Assembly (NCBI GenBank): GCA_946965045.2 | Contig: OX337237.1 | Coordinates: 1,054,001-1,118,000, forward strand | Length of the DNA: 64,000 nt | From: Epithemia pelagica | Lineage: Eukaryota > Bacillariophyta > Bacillariophyceae > Surirellales > Surirellaceae | Reading direction: 5' to 3' | Shown here: in pieces, positions 51,879 through 60,791 of the stretch | Layout: each line of letters opens with the position of its first letter | Position numbering within the stretch: the first letter of the stretch is position 1 | The notes under the pieces: generated by a model | What the model was told of the DNA's origin: nothing | Databases searched by the model: none | The model's input: the letters and a program-made list of their open reading frames with translations, nothing else | Made by a program: the position numbers and the translations under genes

Positions 51879-53260
51879 TTCCGAACTTTGGGTCCCATTG
51901 TTAATTCTGCGATTGGGACAACCAAGAAGATGAGGTAGGCGTCCGTTCCGATTAGGGCGTCTCACCCATTCTAAAAAAGCTTGACAGCAAATCTGTTGTT
52001 GTGCCTTGGGGCGTTTGGTACGAGCGATGTCTCTCCACGACCACGACGACGCAGATGCCTGTGAGCAAATCTCAATGGGACTCTCTCGAGTGCCCGACAT
52101 TTCAATTGCTTTCCTGACACCCTCAGGAGGAGTATATTTTACCTTATAAGGATTGGTGATCTTGACCGATGAGGGAATACCCGAAGCATCGGAGACACGA
52201 TGCTTGGAGGCCACAGACTTTTTCGCAGGCGTCTGCTTGAATGCTTGAGAAAAAATCGACGGTGCACTCAGGACATCGATACAAACGGGCTCTTCGAAAG
52301 GATTGCCAATAGTATCCTGTGTTTTGGGTTCTTGTTGGGTTGGCACGATGGTTGCAATCTCTGCCGAAGTGTCCAATTCAATGCGATTGGTGCTGATCGT
52401 GTCCACCTCGACACCATCACATTCCATAGAAGGTGGAAGTGAGCACGATAGCTGCGAAGGCGAGGCCGTTGGAGGAACGGACGCCCTACCCGATCGTAAC
52501 TCGTGTGGCAACGGCGTTGGATTATGCCCACACGCCCGACAATAACAACGATCAGACAAAGGACTTGTCTCCACTTCGGCTTCTCTCTGGAGTTGCTCCG
52601 ACAAGTACTGGGCGAAGAAACGCTCACCGTTGTCTTCGGGGAGAGGACGAGCATAGTCGAAGGGTGACACCGGATAACCAATGGATTCAGCCAATCCATT
52701 GGCGAAAGTCAAGTCACTATGATTGAAAAACTCGGGATGGTTCTTCCATCCTGAAGGAACATTGGGGCGAGAAACACTCGACTCCTCCGCCATACGGATC
52801 TTGTGACAAATCTTGGTGTTGTAACGGGCAGTGCCCACCAGATTCAATGTATCACACAGATCCGCCCTCATTCCGCAATTAGCGAAGTGGGCCAACTGGT
52901 CGTGGTACTGCTCGACCTTGGACTCACATCGTAACGAGATATATTCGTTGCACTCGTGTTTTGTGGAAGGTGTTGGTTTGATTACACGATAAGTTTCGTG
53001 TAAAGGCAGGGCATCCTGGATGTGGACTGCGTTCTTCATCTGTTCGGTCACGGCGGTCTTCGTGTCGACAGTGAACAGCTTCTTACCAGTACTCGATACT
53101 TCATTCGGTCCTGTGCTCTCGCTGCTGCGTTAGCGTCAACGTAGCAGCGGAAGAAGAAAGGATCCAGAGTCGACTTGATGCCGCCCTTCGTCCGTTGGGT
53201 CGTCTCCGGAGAGACGCCCTTTTGGCCAGTAAAGCCCATATTAGAATCCTCTTTGTCCAT
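51867..53260 (-). CDS. Nested-element ORF B: unknown protein with apparent frameshift
   Basis: From ATG 53260: MDKEDSNMGFTGQKGVSPET and STLDPFFFRCYVDANAAARA, then near 53100 the frame must change to SSTGKKLFTVDTKTAVTEQM, continuing for about 400 codons. The folded-looking part (residues about 60-200) includes TKHECNEYISLRCESKVEQY and HFANCGMRADLCDTLNLVGT, with several Cys. A CYCRACGHNP motif (C-x-C-x2-C) lies further on and could bind zinc. The second half is Ser/Thr/Pro rich and ends in SEESM inside the third hairpin. The shift may be a mutation, an unseen small intron or a programmed event. No family is recognised. Confidence 0.5.
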
Positions 53261-53594
53261 CCCTCTTGGTTTTGTTTTTGTTTTTAGAATTATGAGAATA
53301 GTCGTGCGTTGTGCGTTTTTTAGAGAGCTGAGGAGGGAATTTTTCGTGTTGGCATTTTCTGGTGAACTCGGTGGGGAATCGGCATGTTCCGAATTCCTTC
53401 CGACCGGGACCACCGACTTTGAAATATTGAATAGTGTTACTTAGATGTTTTTTATAGCTAATTGGATCGCAATTGGATTTTTTTAGACTAATTATTAGTG
53501 TTGATCCGACAGTTGGTTGACAGTTGGAGGATAGTGATAGGGGGGAAAAGGCACCAATCAGATCGCTGCCTGAGGAAACTGCACCCCTCCCCCC

Positions 53595-53683
53595 AGCGTG
53601 ACTACTGACAACTATGGTGAGACCTGCACGAGGACGGAGCGCCACGATAGCTGCAGGATGTGGTCGCTGGGTCATCCCCTCGT
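53595..53683 (+). repeat. B2, right fragment
   Basis: 89 bp matching the last 89 bp of B1 (48810-48898), from AGCGTGACTACTGACAACTA to CATCCCCTCGT. It marks the right end of the retrotransposon; host sequence resumes with ACTGCACG. Confidence 0.9.
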
Positions 53684-53978
53684 ACTGCACGACACGTAGC
53701 AAAGACACGTAAATGGACCACGTCTATGACGGATCAATCGTACTACACACCAACGCCGTGCACATCAGCAGATGGGAGATGGAGACAGTCTCACAAATTT
53801 CAAGACCGGATCGATAGATGGCATCTCTGGCGTTTCACGACAAGAGCATCAGCACAGTCGCAACAACAGCAACAACAACAACGACCTCAATACCATCCTC
53901 AACCAAATCGTCAAGGCAACAAGATATTATGTGCGCTGAAAAGATCTTTCTCTTCAACAAGGAAGCCATTGGCTTTAC

Positions 53979-54677
53979 ATGAAGTTCAAATCGGCCGCCA
54001 TTCGATTGTCCGAGGCCATGTCCATGATTGAACAAGAATACGCCGATACGCCACAACACCACCACCAACAACAACAACAACACAAGAGCATGGACGAGGA
54101 GAGCCTGACAAAACGAGCAGAAGAAGATCAAATGGAGTGGGAATGTGATCCCTCCAACTTTGAATCCTTTTTTGTGCCCCGTTGTTCCCCTCGGAAAGAA
54201 CAGGATTGGTCGACCACCATTCCAGGAGACCATCACTTGCGTTCCTTCTCTCTCTTTGACAAGGCCTTGACCATTCCATCTCACTTGTGCCCCGATCGAG
54301 ATCGCGATTACACCGTGATCTGTTGCATCCTGCTCTACAACTATGGCTTGAGTAATCACTTGATGGGGCTTGTGAGTGGAAGTGACGACCGATTGGAAGA
54401 GGCTCTCTTGTCCTACGAAATGGCCTTGGGCTTTGTCAGTGTCGTGGAACAAGGCACATTGCCACTCGTCCTCGAATTGGCCCTGCTCAACAATTGCAGT
54501 CACATTCACAGTCTACACTTTTCGACGTGGAATGTCCATGCCTGTCTCCAACGAATGCACATGCTCCTCATGACATTGTACATGACTCGCAAGGTTCCTC
54601 AAACGGAGCTGTCTCCCTTCTCGGTCAACGTGGTCTACAATGCTGGACAATACGAACGACCGGCACCAGCAGCCTGA
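53979..54677 (+). CDS. Diatom orphan, helical, possibly 5' frameshifted
   Basis: A 232-aa frame from ATG 53979: MKFKSAAIRLSEAMSMIEQE, then a His/Gln run, and helices ICCILLYNYGLSNHLMGLVS, RLEEALLSYEMALGFVSVVE and LVLELALLNNCSHIHSLHFS. The alternation of short helices with LSEAM and LEEALLSYEMAL resembles tetratricopeptide-type packing found in a diatom family of unknown role. Just upstream, in another frame, AEKIFLFNKEAIGF precedes the ATG; adding one base would join it as FNKEAIGFYMKFKSAAIRLS, which reads as one helix. The true start may therefore be upstream, with a one-base deletion or error. The gene begins 295 bases right of the retrotransposon's end, so its promoter may be displaced. 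Confidence 0.6.
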   Translation: MKFKSAAIRLSEAMSMIEQEYADTPQHHHQQQQQHKSMDEESLTKRAEEDQMEWECDPSNFESFFVPRCSPRKEQDWSTTIPGDHHLRSFSLFDKALTIPSHLCPDRDRDYTVICCILLYNYGLSNHLMGLVSGSDDRLEEALLSYEMALGFVSVVEQGTLPLVLELALLNNCSHIHSLHFSTWNVHACLQRMHMLLMTLYMTRKVPQTELSPFSVNVVYNAGQYERPAPAA

Positions 54678-55312
54678 ATCAACTACCGTTCCTTTTGTCT
54701 TGATGTGATCCTTTCTCGGTGTACAACCAGTTCATGATCATCTTGCTTGGGTTGTTTGCATTTGCATATACGTGTACACCATTATGGACGTTTGGTACCC
54801 TTTTTCCTTGCTCCAGAAGGTGTTGTCAGTGTTGGACTCACTACGGTCGACCCGTTGCATCACTGCTCTCTCTCTGTCTCTTCCAGTCGACTCACGGCGG
54901 TGAACAAGAGTGTCGATGGAACAACCATTTTGTTTCCTACCACCAACTGTGTGAAGCAGGCTCTAATCTCAATGCAGTCCTAAAAACACAGCCATTCTTC
55001 CTAGAAACAGTAAAAACCTTTTTTATCATGGCGTGAACTCGCGAAGTACAACAGCATTGAATATGGTCTCGCGGAGGTAGCCGCCGAAAGTATGCGAGCT
55101 TTCTGGATCACGATGTCACGACGTGTCCCTCTCCTCCTCCCCCTCTTTTGGACCTGCCTGGTTCGGAAAAGGAGGCCGACACCGACGCCCACCAAAATAA
55201 AGTAGCCTTTTTGGTATTGGTGTTGTGATAACTGTGAACAATAGTACAATAAACACGACGAGTGCTATTAAGTTGTGTGTGCAATGTGAGGACTCCTTTG
55301 ACTGCTACTAGT
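54678..55312. other. Convergent 3' regions, nothing seen
   Basis: About 635 nt between converging stops; small frames lack support. Confidence 0.35.
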
Positions 55313-56476
55313 CTACTTTCCCATTTTGCCAAGTCGATAATCTGAAATGGCCTTGTGAATTTCTTCTTGTGTGTTCATCACAAAGGGTCCTTGATTTACA
55401 ATGGGTTCATTGAGCGGTTCTCCTCCCAAAATCAAGACACTGGAATTGGCATCGACAACCCGCAGCCGCACCGTATCCGATCCGTCCACTCGCATCAAGG
55501 CCACGTCTTGGGGACCCAAACTAGATTCCTTCAGTTTGGGGTAGTCGGTATGATCCGTACTGCTCACGACTTGAATGGCACCTCGCCGGACAAAGACAAT
55601 GCAATTTTGACTCGCCGGAAAGGGCAAATCGACTTCAGAACCGGCCTTGGGCAAATTGATATCCCACATTTGTACGGGCGAAAAGGTGGAAGCCGCACCC
55701 TTGGTATCCCCCAATTCCCCCGCAATAATACGAGCCGTTCCCACCGAGTCGTTACTATCACTGTTCAGGGGTAGATTGACGACGGGAATGTTTTGTTTGA
55801 GAAGGGCTTGATAGCCCGGTTTGGTCATTTTGTGCTGTTTCGGCAGATTCACCCACAATTGGCACATTTCAAAGGTTCCTCCGGACCCGGTAAATTCGTG
55901 CGAATGAAATTCTTGATGAATGATCCCGCGTCCCGCCGTCATCCATTGGACATCGCCTTCTCCAATGACATCTTTTTGACCCGTGGAATCTTGATGTTCC
56001 ACTTCGCCTTGAAAGGCCACCGTGACAGTTTCAAAGCCCCGATGGGGATGTTGTCCGACGCCCAGCGGGGGACCGACGCGAGCGGGAAACTGTTTGGGTT
56101 CGGCATAGTCAAACATTAACAGTGGCGACAATTCTTGGGTAAAGGCACTGTTGGCAAAGACGGGGTAGACACGAAAGCCATCGCCCACCCAATGAGCGGG
56201 AGGACGGGCCATGATTTTGCGCACCGAACGAAGTTTGGCCGACGAGGACATGTCGTTGTCGTTGTTGTGGTTGTGGTTGGAGGATTCACAAACGGCGGGT
56301 TCGGGGCTGGTATTCGTCGTCGTTTCGAGACTATCGGAGAGAGATACCGTGCTTGGTTTGGCAGTCGTCAGGGGCAAGACACCAAAGGCAGCAGCCGTGG
56401 TGACCAAAACGGTGGAGGAGGTGATCAGGGCACAACAGACGGAAGCAGCAAGTCTTTCAAGACTGGTGACTTTCAT
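55313..56476 (-). CDS. PIR-like: Pirin-family cupin protein with organelle leader
   Basis: A 387-aa single exon from ATG 56476. The first 35 residues are a hydrophobic leader (LAASVCCALITSSTVLVTTA) followed by AAFGVLP, a plastid-type AF cleavage context. Residues about 85-190 form the N-terminal cupin: VGQHPHRGFETVTVAFQGEV, EHQDSTGQKDVIGEGDVQWM and TAGRGIIHQEF. The His, His, His, Glu metal ligands are all present. A second cupin and the C-terminal pirin segment (GGEPLNEPIVNQGPFVMNTQ, EEIHKAISDYRLGKMG) complete the family pattern. Pirins bind Fe(II) and act as nuclear cofactors or quercetin dioxygenases; the leader suggests organelle location here, which is less common. It shares a 627-nt divergent region with the gene at 57104. 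Confidence 0.93.
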   Translation of the reverse strand: MKVTSLERLAASVCCALITSSTVLVTTAAAFGVLPLTTAKPSTVSLSDSLETTTNTSPEPAVCESSNHNHNNDNDMSSSAKLRSVRKIMARPPAHWVGDGFRVYPVFANSAFTQELSPLLMFDYAEPKQFPARVGPPLGVGQHPHRGFETVTVAFQGEVEHQDSTGQKDVIGEGDVQWMTAGRGIIHQEFHSHEFTGSGGTFEMCQLWVNLPKQHKMTKPGYQALLKQNIPVVNLPLNSDSNDSVGTARIIAGELGDTKGAASTFSPVQMWDINLPKAGSEVDLPFPASQNCIVFVRRGAIQVVSSTDHTDYPKLKESSLGPQDVALMRVDGSDTVRLRVVDANSSVLILGGEPLNEPIVNQGPFVMNTQEEIHKAISDYRLGKMGK

Positions 56477-57103
56477 TCACAGTCAGTAGTTTGATGGAAA
56501 CTGTGTTTTGTTGGTTGATTCTGTGCGTAATTCTTGCACAAGACAAGGAGATTTTGTTTTATGAGACACTTTGTTATATTCTACAATCGTCGACTTCTCT
56601 CATGGTCAGCTGAGATTTTGTGGGGATGATGGTTTTGCACTGGATTCGATGATGTTCGTACATACGTCATCTTACACGACTCGAAAAGTTGATGGGACTG
56701 AAATTTCCGCGACTGCAGGATAAGTGATACTAATTAACGGGACCATGATCAAGTATGACGTATCCTTGATTCTGTCGAAGGTGCGCATGTGAGGAGCTTC
56801 CTAAATTCGAACAAGCTTTTCATGATCAGGACCAAATCTGTTAAGTGTTTGGCTACGTACGTGGATAATCAAGAATGACGTGACCTTCAAACTCGGTGTC
56901 ATTCAGTTTTCATGTCTCTCCGACACCAGCCGTTCGGTTGGGTTTGGTGCGTCCCAAAAGAAACCAAACAACAACAACAACACCGTCCGTGTCAACAGCC
57001 AATCCTTCTTTAGAGGTCTTGGTCTTTGAGAGTGTGTTGTGATTGATTCGTTTCCAAAAAGGAAAGCGAGCAAAGAAGAGTGTGTAGTTGTCAACAAGCC
57101 ACC
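56477..57103. other. Divergent promoter region
   Basis: 627 nt between the leftward pirin and rightward plastid-type gene; both start codons face outward, so both promoters should lie here. A TATGACGTATCC / AATGACGTGACC pair at about 56754 and 56873 resembles CRE/bZIP-type ACGT motifs; this is suggestive only. Confidence 0.4.
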
Positions 57104-58204
57104 ATGTCGTTGGGTCGTTTTCTGTTTGTGACGCCGCTGTTGCTGACGTCTCAAGCGTTTGCTCCCTCGTGGAGCGGTCGTAGAACGACAGTTTCGTTCT
57201 TGTCGTCACCCATGGGCATGCCGGATCCAGGACCTCCTCCTCCTCCTGGTATGGGTCAATTTGCAGGTGGTCCTCCTCCGATGCAACCTCCTCCCATGCA
57301 GCCTCCTCCCATGGAAGGACCACCTCCTCCGCAACAAGCCATGGCACCTCCTCCGCCGCAAGAACTAGCCCAGCCGACGGCCGTACCACCCCCACCCCCT
57401 CCGTCGGATGCGGCCATTCAACCCGTCCAACGTCGCATGGGCGTTCGTCCCGTTCGAGAATATGAATACGAAATTTCCAATCGTTGGGATGCCTTGGACA
57501 AGAAATATGTCAGTTCGACCGGTGCTCCCTACGGTCGGTACGATTTGGGATCCTTTACACCCGAACCTCCCATTGCCCGTGAATACACGTGGTTGCGCCC
57601 ACGGGAAAACGACGATGAACTCATGTTGGCCGGTGTCGATGAATCTCGATGGGACGAAGTCGAACGTCGCTTGTCGTTGTGTGATGCCGGCGATACCGGG
57701 GCGCGTCCCGGTCAATACAGTCGGACCGTGACACCCTTTTTGCCCGTGGCCCGCAGCAATGAACGCAATGCTGGTGGCCCCTATGGTCGCTACGAACCCT
57801 TTACGCCCGAACCGCCCATTGCTCGAAGCAGCATGCGTCGCAACACTGGTGGCCCCTACGGTCGCTACGAACCCTTTACGCCCGATCCACCCATTGCTCG
57901 GGAACCCACGTGGTTGCGGAAACGGGAAAATGACGATGAACTCATGTTGGCGGGTGTCGATGAAACGCGATGGAATGAAGTGGAACGTCGCGTCAAAATG
58001 AGTGATGCCGGCGATGTTGGTGCTCGTCCCGGACAATACAGTCGGACCGTGACACCCTTTTCCCCCGTGGCCCGAGAAAAGGGACGCGTCACCTATGTCG
58101 CCTCCCAACAAGCCAAGGCGGCGGCCCTCCCGTCAACATCGGCCATGCCCGGACCCTCCATGCAAGCGACGACCGAAGCGGTTCCGGCGCAAGCTTCCAA
58201 CTAA
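57104..58204 (+). CDS. Proline-rich, repeat-containing plastid-targeted protein
   Basis: A 366-aa single exon from ATG 57104 in CACCATGTC context. The leader SLGRFLFVTPLLLTSQ plus AFAPSW is a canonical diatom signal peptide with AFAP transit start. Residues 35-110 are Pro/Met/Gly rich (MQPPPMQPPPMEGPPPPQQ). A module of about 76 residues then occurs twice, with a short intervening partial copy: GPYGRYEPFTPEPPIAR, TWLRKRENDDELMLAGVDE, (S/T)RW(D/N)EVERR, DAGD.GARPGQYSRTVTPF. The repeats are very similar in DNA too, implying recent duplication. Function unknown; it may be a thylakoid or pyrenoid linker-type protein, an inference from repeat spacing and targeting. Confidence 0.8.
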   Translation: MSLGRFLFVTPLLLTSQAFAPSWSGRRTTVSFLSSPMGMPDPGPPPPPGMGQFAGGPPPMQPPPMQPPPMEGPPPPQQAMAPPPPQELAQPTAVPPPPPPSDAAIQPVQRRMGVRPVREYEYEISNRWDALDKKYVSSTGAPYGRYDLGSFTPEPPIAREYTWLRPRENDDELMLAGVDESRWDEVERRLSLCDAGDTGARPGQYSRTVTPFLPVARSNERNAGGPYGRYEPFTPEPPIARSSMRRNTGGPYGRYEPFTPDPPIAREPTWLRKRENDDELMLAGVDETRWNEVERRVKMSDAGDVGARPGQYSRTVTPFSPVAREKGRVTYVASQQAKAAALPSTSAMPGPSMQATTEAVPAQASN

Positions 58205-59441
58205 CTCCACAAGAACAAACACAAGAAGAAAACCACCAAGAAGAAGAAGAAGAAGAAGAACTACGAGAAAGGGAGTCGGAACAAGGCTGGGAATACCGGA
58301 ATGTTATTTGTTGTCTGGATGATGCATATACTATACTAATCACAAAGAAGAAGAAAAAAGAAGAAGAAGAAAAATATTATTGTTTTATATAGTTGCCAAG
58401 ACGAAAACTAAAGATCAACCTCTTGGGGAACTTGTAGCTACCAAGCAAACTGACAACTCGAGTCTACCATGTCGCTTTAGCGTCGAGCATCCAACGTTCG
58501 TCGTCTCTTGTCACCTACTTGTGTGTGTTTTGGAAATGCAGGGGAGTCGTCTCGTCGTTGGCACAGTGGACGACACAAAACGAGTTTTTCTTAAAGCTGT
58601 GTACGAGGAAAACTCTGGATTTGTGCTATGTATGACCTGTTGTATGTGACACCACCACCAACAAGCGGCAACAGACTCAGCCTTGTAGGTAGTTATTTAT
58701 ACGGTAACACGGTACGCTGTCAACAGTGGGACAAACGATCCGGAGTCCGGAGCTATGAGTCCTACACAGTTAAGGTTGTCCCGTGTCACTCTCGAGCCGC
58801 CCATTTCGCGAGTGTGACCGTGCGTGATCTTCGTGGCACGGAACTTAATACTCTTGAGCGTTTAGATCAAATTATGGTTTTATTATAAACTATCGATGAT
58901 GATATCCAAGCGATGAGATGTACGAAGTTTTTCTATATTCCCTCCGACCACCCGCTCCTTTTTGCTCCACCAGTAATCGCGGTCCGACGATGACGGGGTC
59001 CTTTTAGATTGTTAACTTGTCCTGTTTCTCGCCACCGTCTTTGTCGGCTCGCTGGACCTTATTCATTGTCTACATTTCGAAGTAAGCAGCGCAGTGTGGT
59101 GGAATGGAAAACAACACAACAGCAGTTTGTTTCTCTGCGGCTTCCCTGTTATCATCAGCACGGCCTGATGTAATGTCCTTTGCATTTGATTTTCAAGTTC
59201 CTTCAGAGGCAGACGAGGCGGCAATCGCCACAAGTACCCAAAAGAGTGCGCAAGGACGAGAAACAACAGCTGATCATTTCAAGGGAGCCATTGGAACGGG
59301 TTATTGATTGGGTCTCGCCACGTTTCCCTCACATGGGCTCGAAACGAACAACCGTGGTCTGGGAGATTGCTCTGAGGGCCCTTTTATAATAAGTGATGCA
59401 AAGCACAAAAAGACGATTCGGATGAATCATATGATTTGATT
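58205..59441. other. Intergenic with GAA microsatellites
   Basis: About 1.2 kb. GAA/AAG-rich simple repeats occur at 58218-58265 and 58345-58375. Short frames at 58380-58649 and 59104-59307 have no coding support. Confidence 0.45.
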
Positions 59442-59714
59442 ATGGCCGCGGAAACCTTATACACGTTAGAATCAGCTCAAGAAACGTGCCATTTGTTGGC
59501 TCGCTGGTTAAAACCGGAAACGTGTATGGCCTACCTTGCAACCAAACGGTATTACTTTGGTGTTGGCGGAGGAACTCAAGAGTTGTGGCGTGTTGTGGAG
59601 ACTAATTGTCCCAACCTTTTGACCTTGGAAACCATTCGAGTCTATGATAATGGGGTATCCAATATTCGCGAACTCGTCCGAGTGCGCGAGCAATCACAAG
59701 CCAGTCCTGGTTAA
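59442..59714 (+). CDS. Short orphan ORF or gene fragment
   Basis: A 90-aa frame from ATG 59442: MAAETLYTLESAQETCHLLA, RWLKPETCMAYLATKRYYFG, ELWRVVETNCPNLLTLETIR. The composition is protein-like and helical, but the frame ends abruptly in a polar tail, so it may be the remnant of a longer gene. No domain is recognised. It precedes a noncoding 268-bp tandem duplication. Confidence 0.3.
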   Translation: MAAETLYTLESAQETCHLLARWLKPETCMAYLATKRYYFGVGGGTQELWRVVETNCPNLLTLETIRVYDNGVSNIRELVRVREQSQASPG

Positions 59715-59910
59715 TCCAACAATGCCAGTCGATAGCGCTACTGTTCTTAACCCAACGAATCCTTGTGTTGCGATTCTTCGAAGCATCACTCCACGTCCGT
59801 CTCTGCAAACACTAAGTGGTAGAGCTTTCTGCAGTGACTGCAACCCATCTGTGTTTTTACTTCACTTTGTCGTTTGCTGATGCAACCTTATCTGTACCGA
59901 GACATGCACA

Positions 59911-60633
59911 TGGTGGTCATCTAAGACTTGATACAACCATGTCACCTCTGGGTGAGCAACAACTTAATGACAGGAGAGGGGTAAAGACTCGTTGACAAAG
60001 TTGGAGCGAGCCACGACTTGGCACCTGAAGTACCGTACATCACTTACATGTGATATGGGAACCGACGTCTTCCAGCCTAGAGGGATCGATTTGAAAGTCA
60101 AGTCACCTTTGACACTCTCTTTTTGCTTCAGGCTCCTGAGACGTGGACATCATTGCTTTTTTCGGGACCATGAGACGTGGACATGGTGAATATCCAAGGC
60201 TTTATACAACCATTCTACATCTGACGGAGCAACAACTTGATGACAGAGTGGTATAGACCCTCTGTGAATAAGTTGTAGCGAGCCACGACTTGGCACCTGA
60301 AGTGCCGTATATGCGATACGGGAACCGACGTCTTCCAGCCTAGAGGGATCGATTTGAAAGTCAAGTCACCCTTGACACTCGCTTTTTGCTTTCGATACCC
60401 TTCAGGCCCCTGAGACGTGGACATCATTCCCTTTTTCGGGACCATGAGACGTGGTGAATATCCAAGGCTTTATACAACCATTCTACATCTGACGGAGCAA
60501 CAACTTGATGACAGAGTGGTATAGACCCTCTGTGAATAAGTTGTAGCGAGCCACGACTTGGCACCTGAAGTGCCGTATATGCGATACGGGAACCGACGTC
60601 TTCCAGCCTAGAGGGATCGATTTGAAAGTCAAG
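59911..60633. repeat. 268-273 bp tandem triplication
   Basis: Three head-to-tail copies, about 59911-60183, 60184-60451 and 60452-60633 (the last cut short). Shared blocks include GCGAGCCACGACTTGGCACC and GGAACCGACGTCTTCCAGCC. Copies 2 and 3 are nearly identical; copy 1 is diverged, so the last duplication is recent. Small frames in the array are by-products. Confidence 0.92.
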
Positions 60634-60791
60634 GATATCCAGTTTTTGTGGTTCTTGATGCGAAAAGCGGAAATACAACAATCTACATTTTTCTTGTCCA
60701 CACAGACCATCCAACATCCAATGGCAGACTCCGTCATGTAACAACATATTATATGACACCATCATCGCTGGAAGAACAAGGTTTAGATTTC

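Larger units (their letters stand above)
49213..53586. mobile_element. Nested 4.37-kb insertion of unknown class
   Basis: This segment separates the two halves of B2. CTCCCCCC occurs on both sides (49205-49212 and 53587-53594), consistent with an 8-bp target-site duplication, although the C-run makes it partly ambiguous. The ends (GACTTTGGGGGGGG on the left, CTGAGGAAACTGCACCC on the right) show no convincing inverted repeat. The interior has a 41-bp tandem array, a rightward 428-aa ORF, three covarying hairpins and a leftward ORF with one apparent frameshift. No transposase, integrase, RT or helicase motif is recognised. It could be a non-autonomous element or an unfamiliar autonomous one. 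Confidence 0.6.
42157..53683 (+). mobile_element. Tyrosine-recombinase retrotransposon (DIRS/Ngaro class) with split direct repeats, carrying a nested insertion
   Basis: Order: A1 (42157-42404), gag, pol, tyrosine recombinase, B1 (48759-48898), A2 (48898-49145), B2 (49162-49206 plus 53595-53683). The A1...B1-A2-B2 layout is the split direct repeat organisation of Ngaro/PAT-type elements, which integrate as circles through a tyrosine recombinase and leave no target duplication. The B1-A2 junction CCCCTCGT|TGTCTGTCGTGC is exactly what joining the end of B2 (CCCCTCGT) to the start of A1 (TTGTCTGTCGTGC) would give. The bases outside (GCCGGC on the left, ACTGCACG on the right) show no duplication. 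B2 is interrupted by a separate 4.37-kb insertion. The copy is defective: the RT core is deleted and the recombinase frame is broken. Confidence 0.85.

Noticed and set aside
49213-53586. Reading the nested insertion as part of the tyrosine-recombinase retrotransposon
   Set aside because: B1 is continuous while B2 is interrupted exactly at the insertion borders, and an 8-bp direct repeat flanks it; it entered after the retrotransposon.
58380-58649. 89-codon frame after the plastid-type gene
   Set aside because: Mixed Cys/Val/Thr composition without start context or motif, in the 3' region beside GAA repeats.
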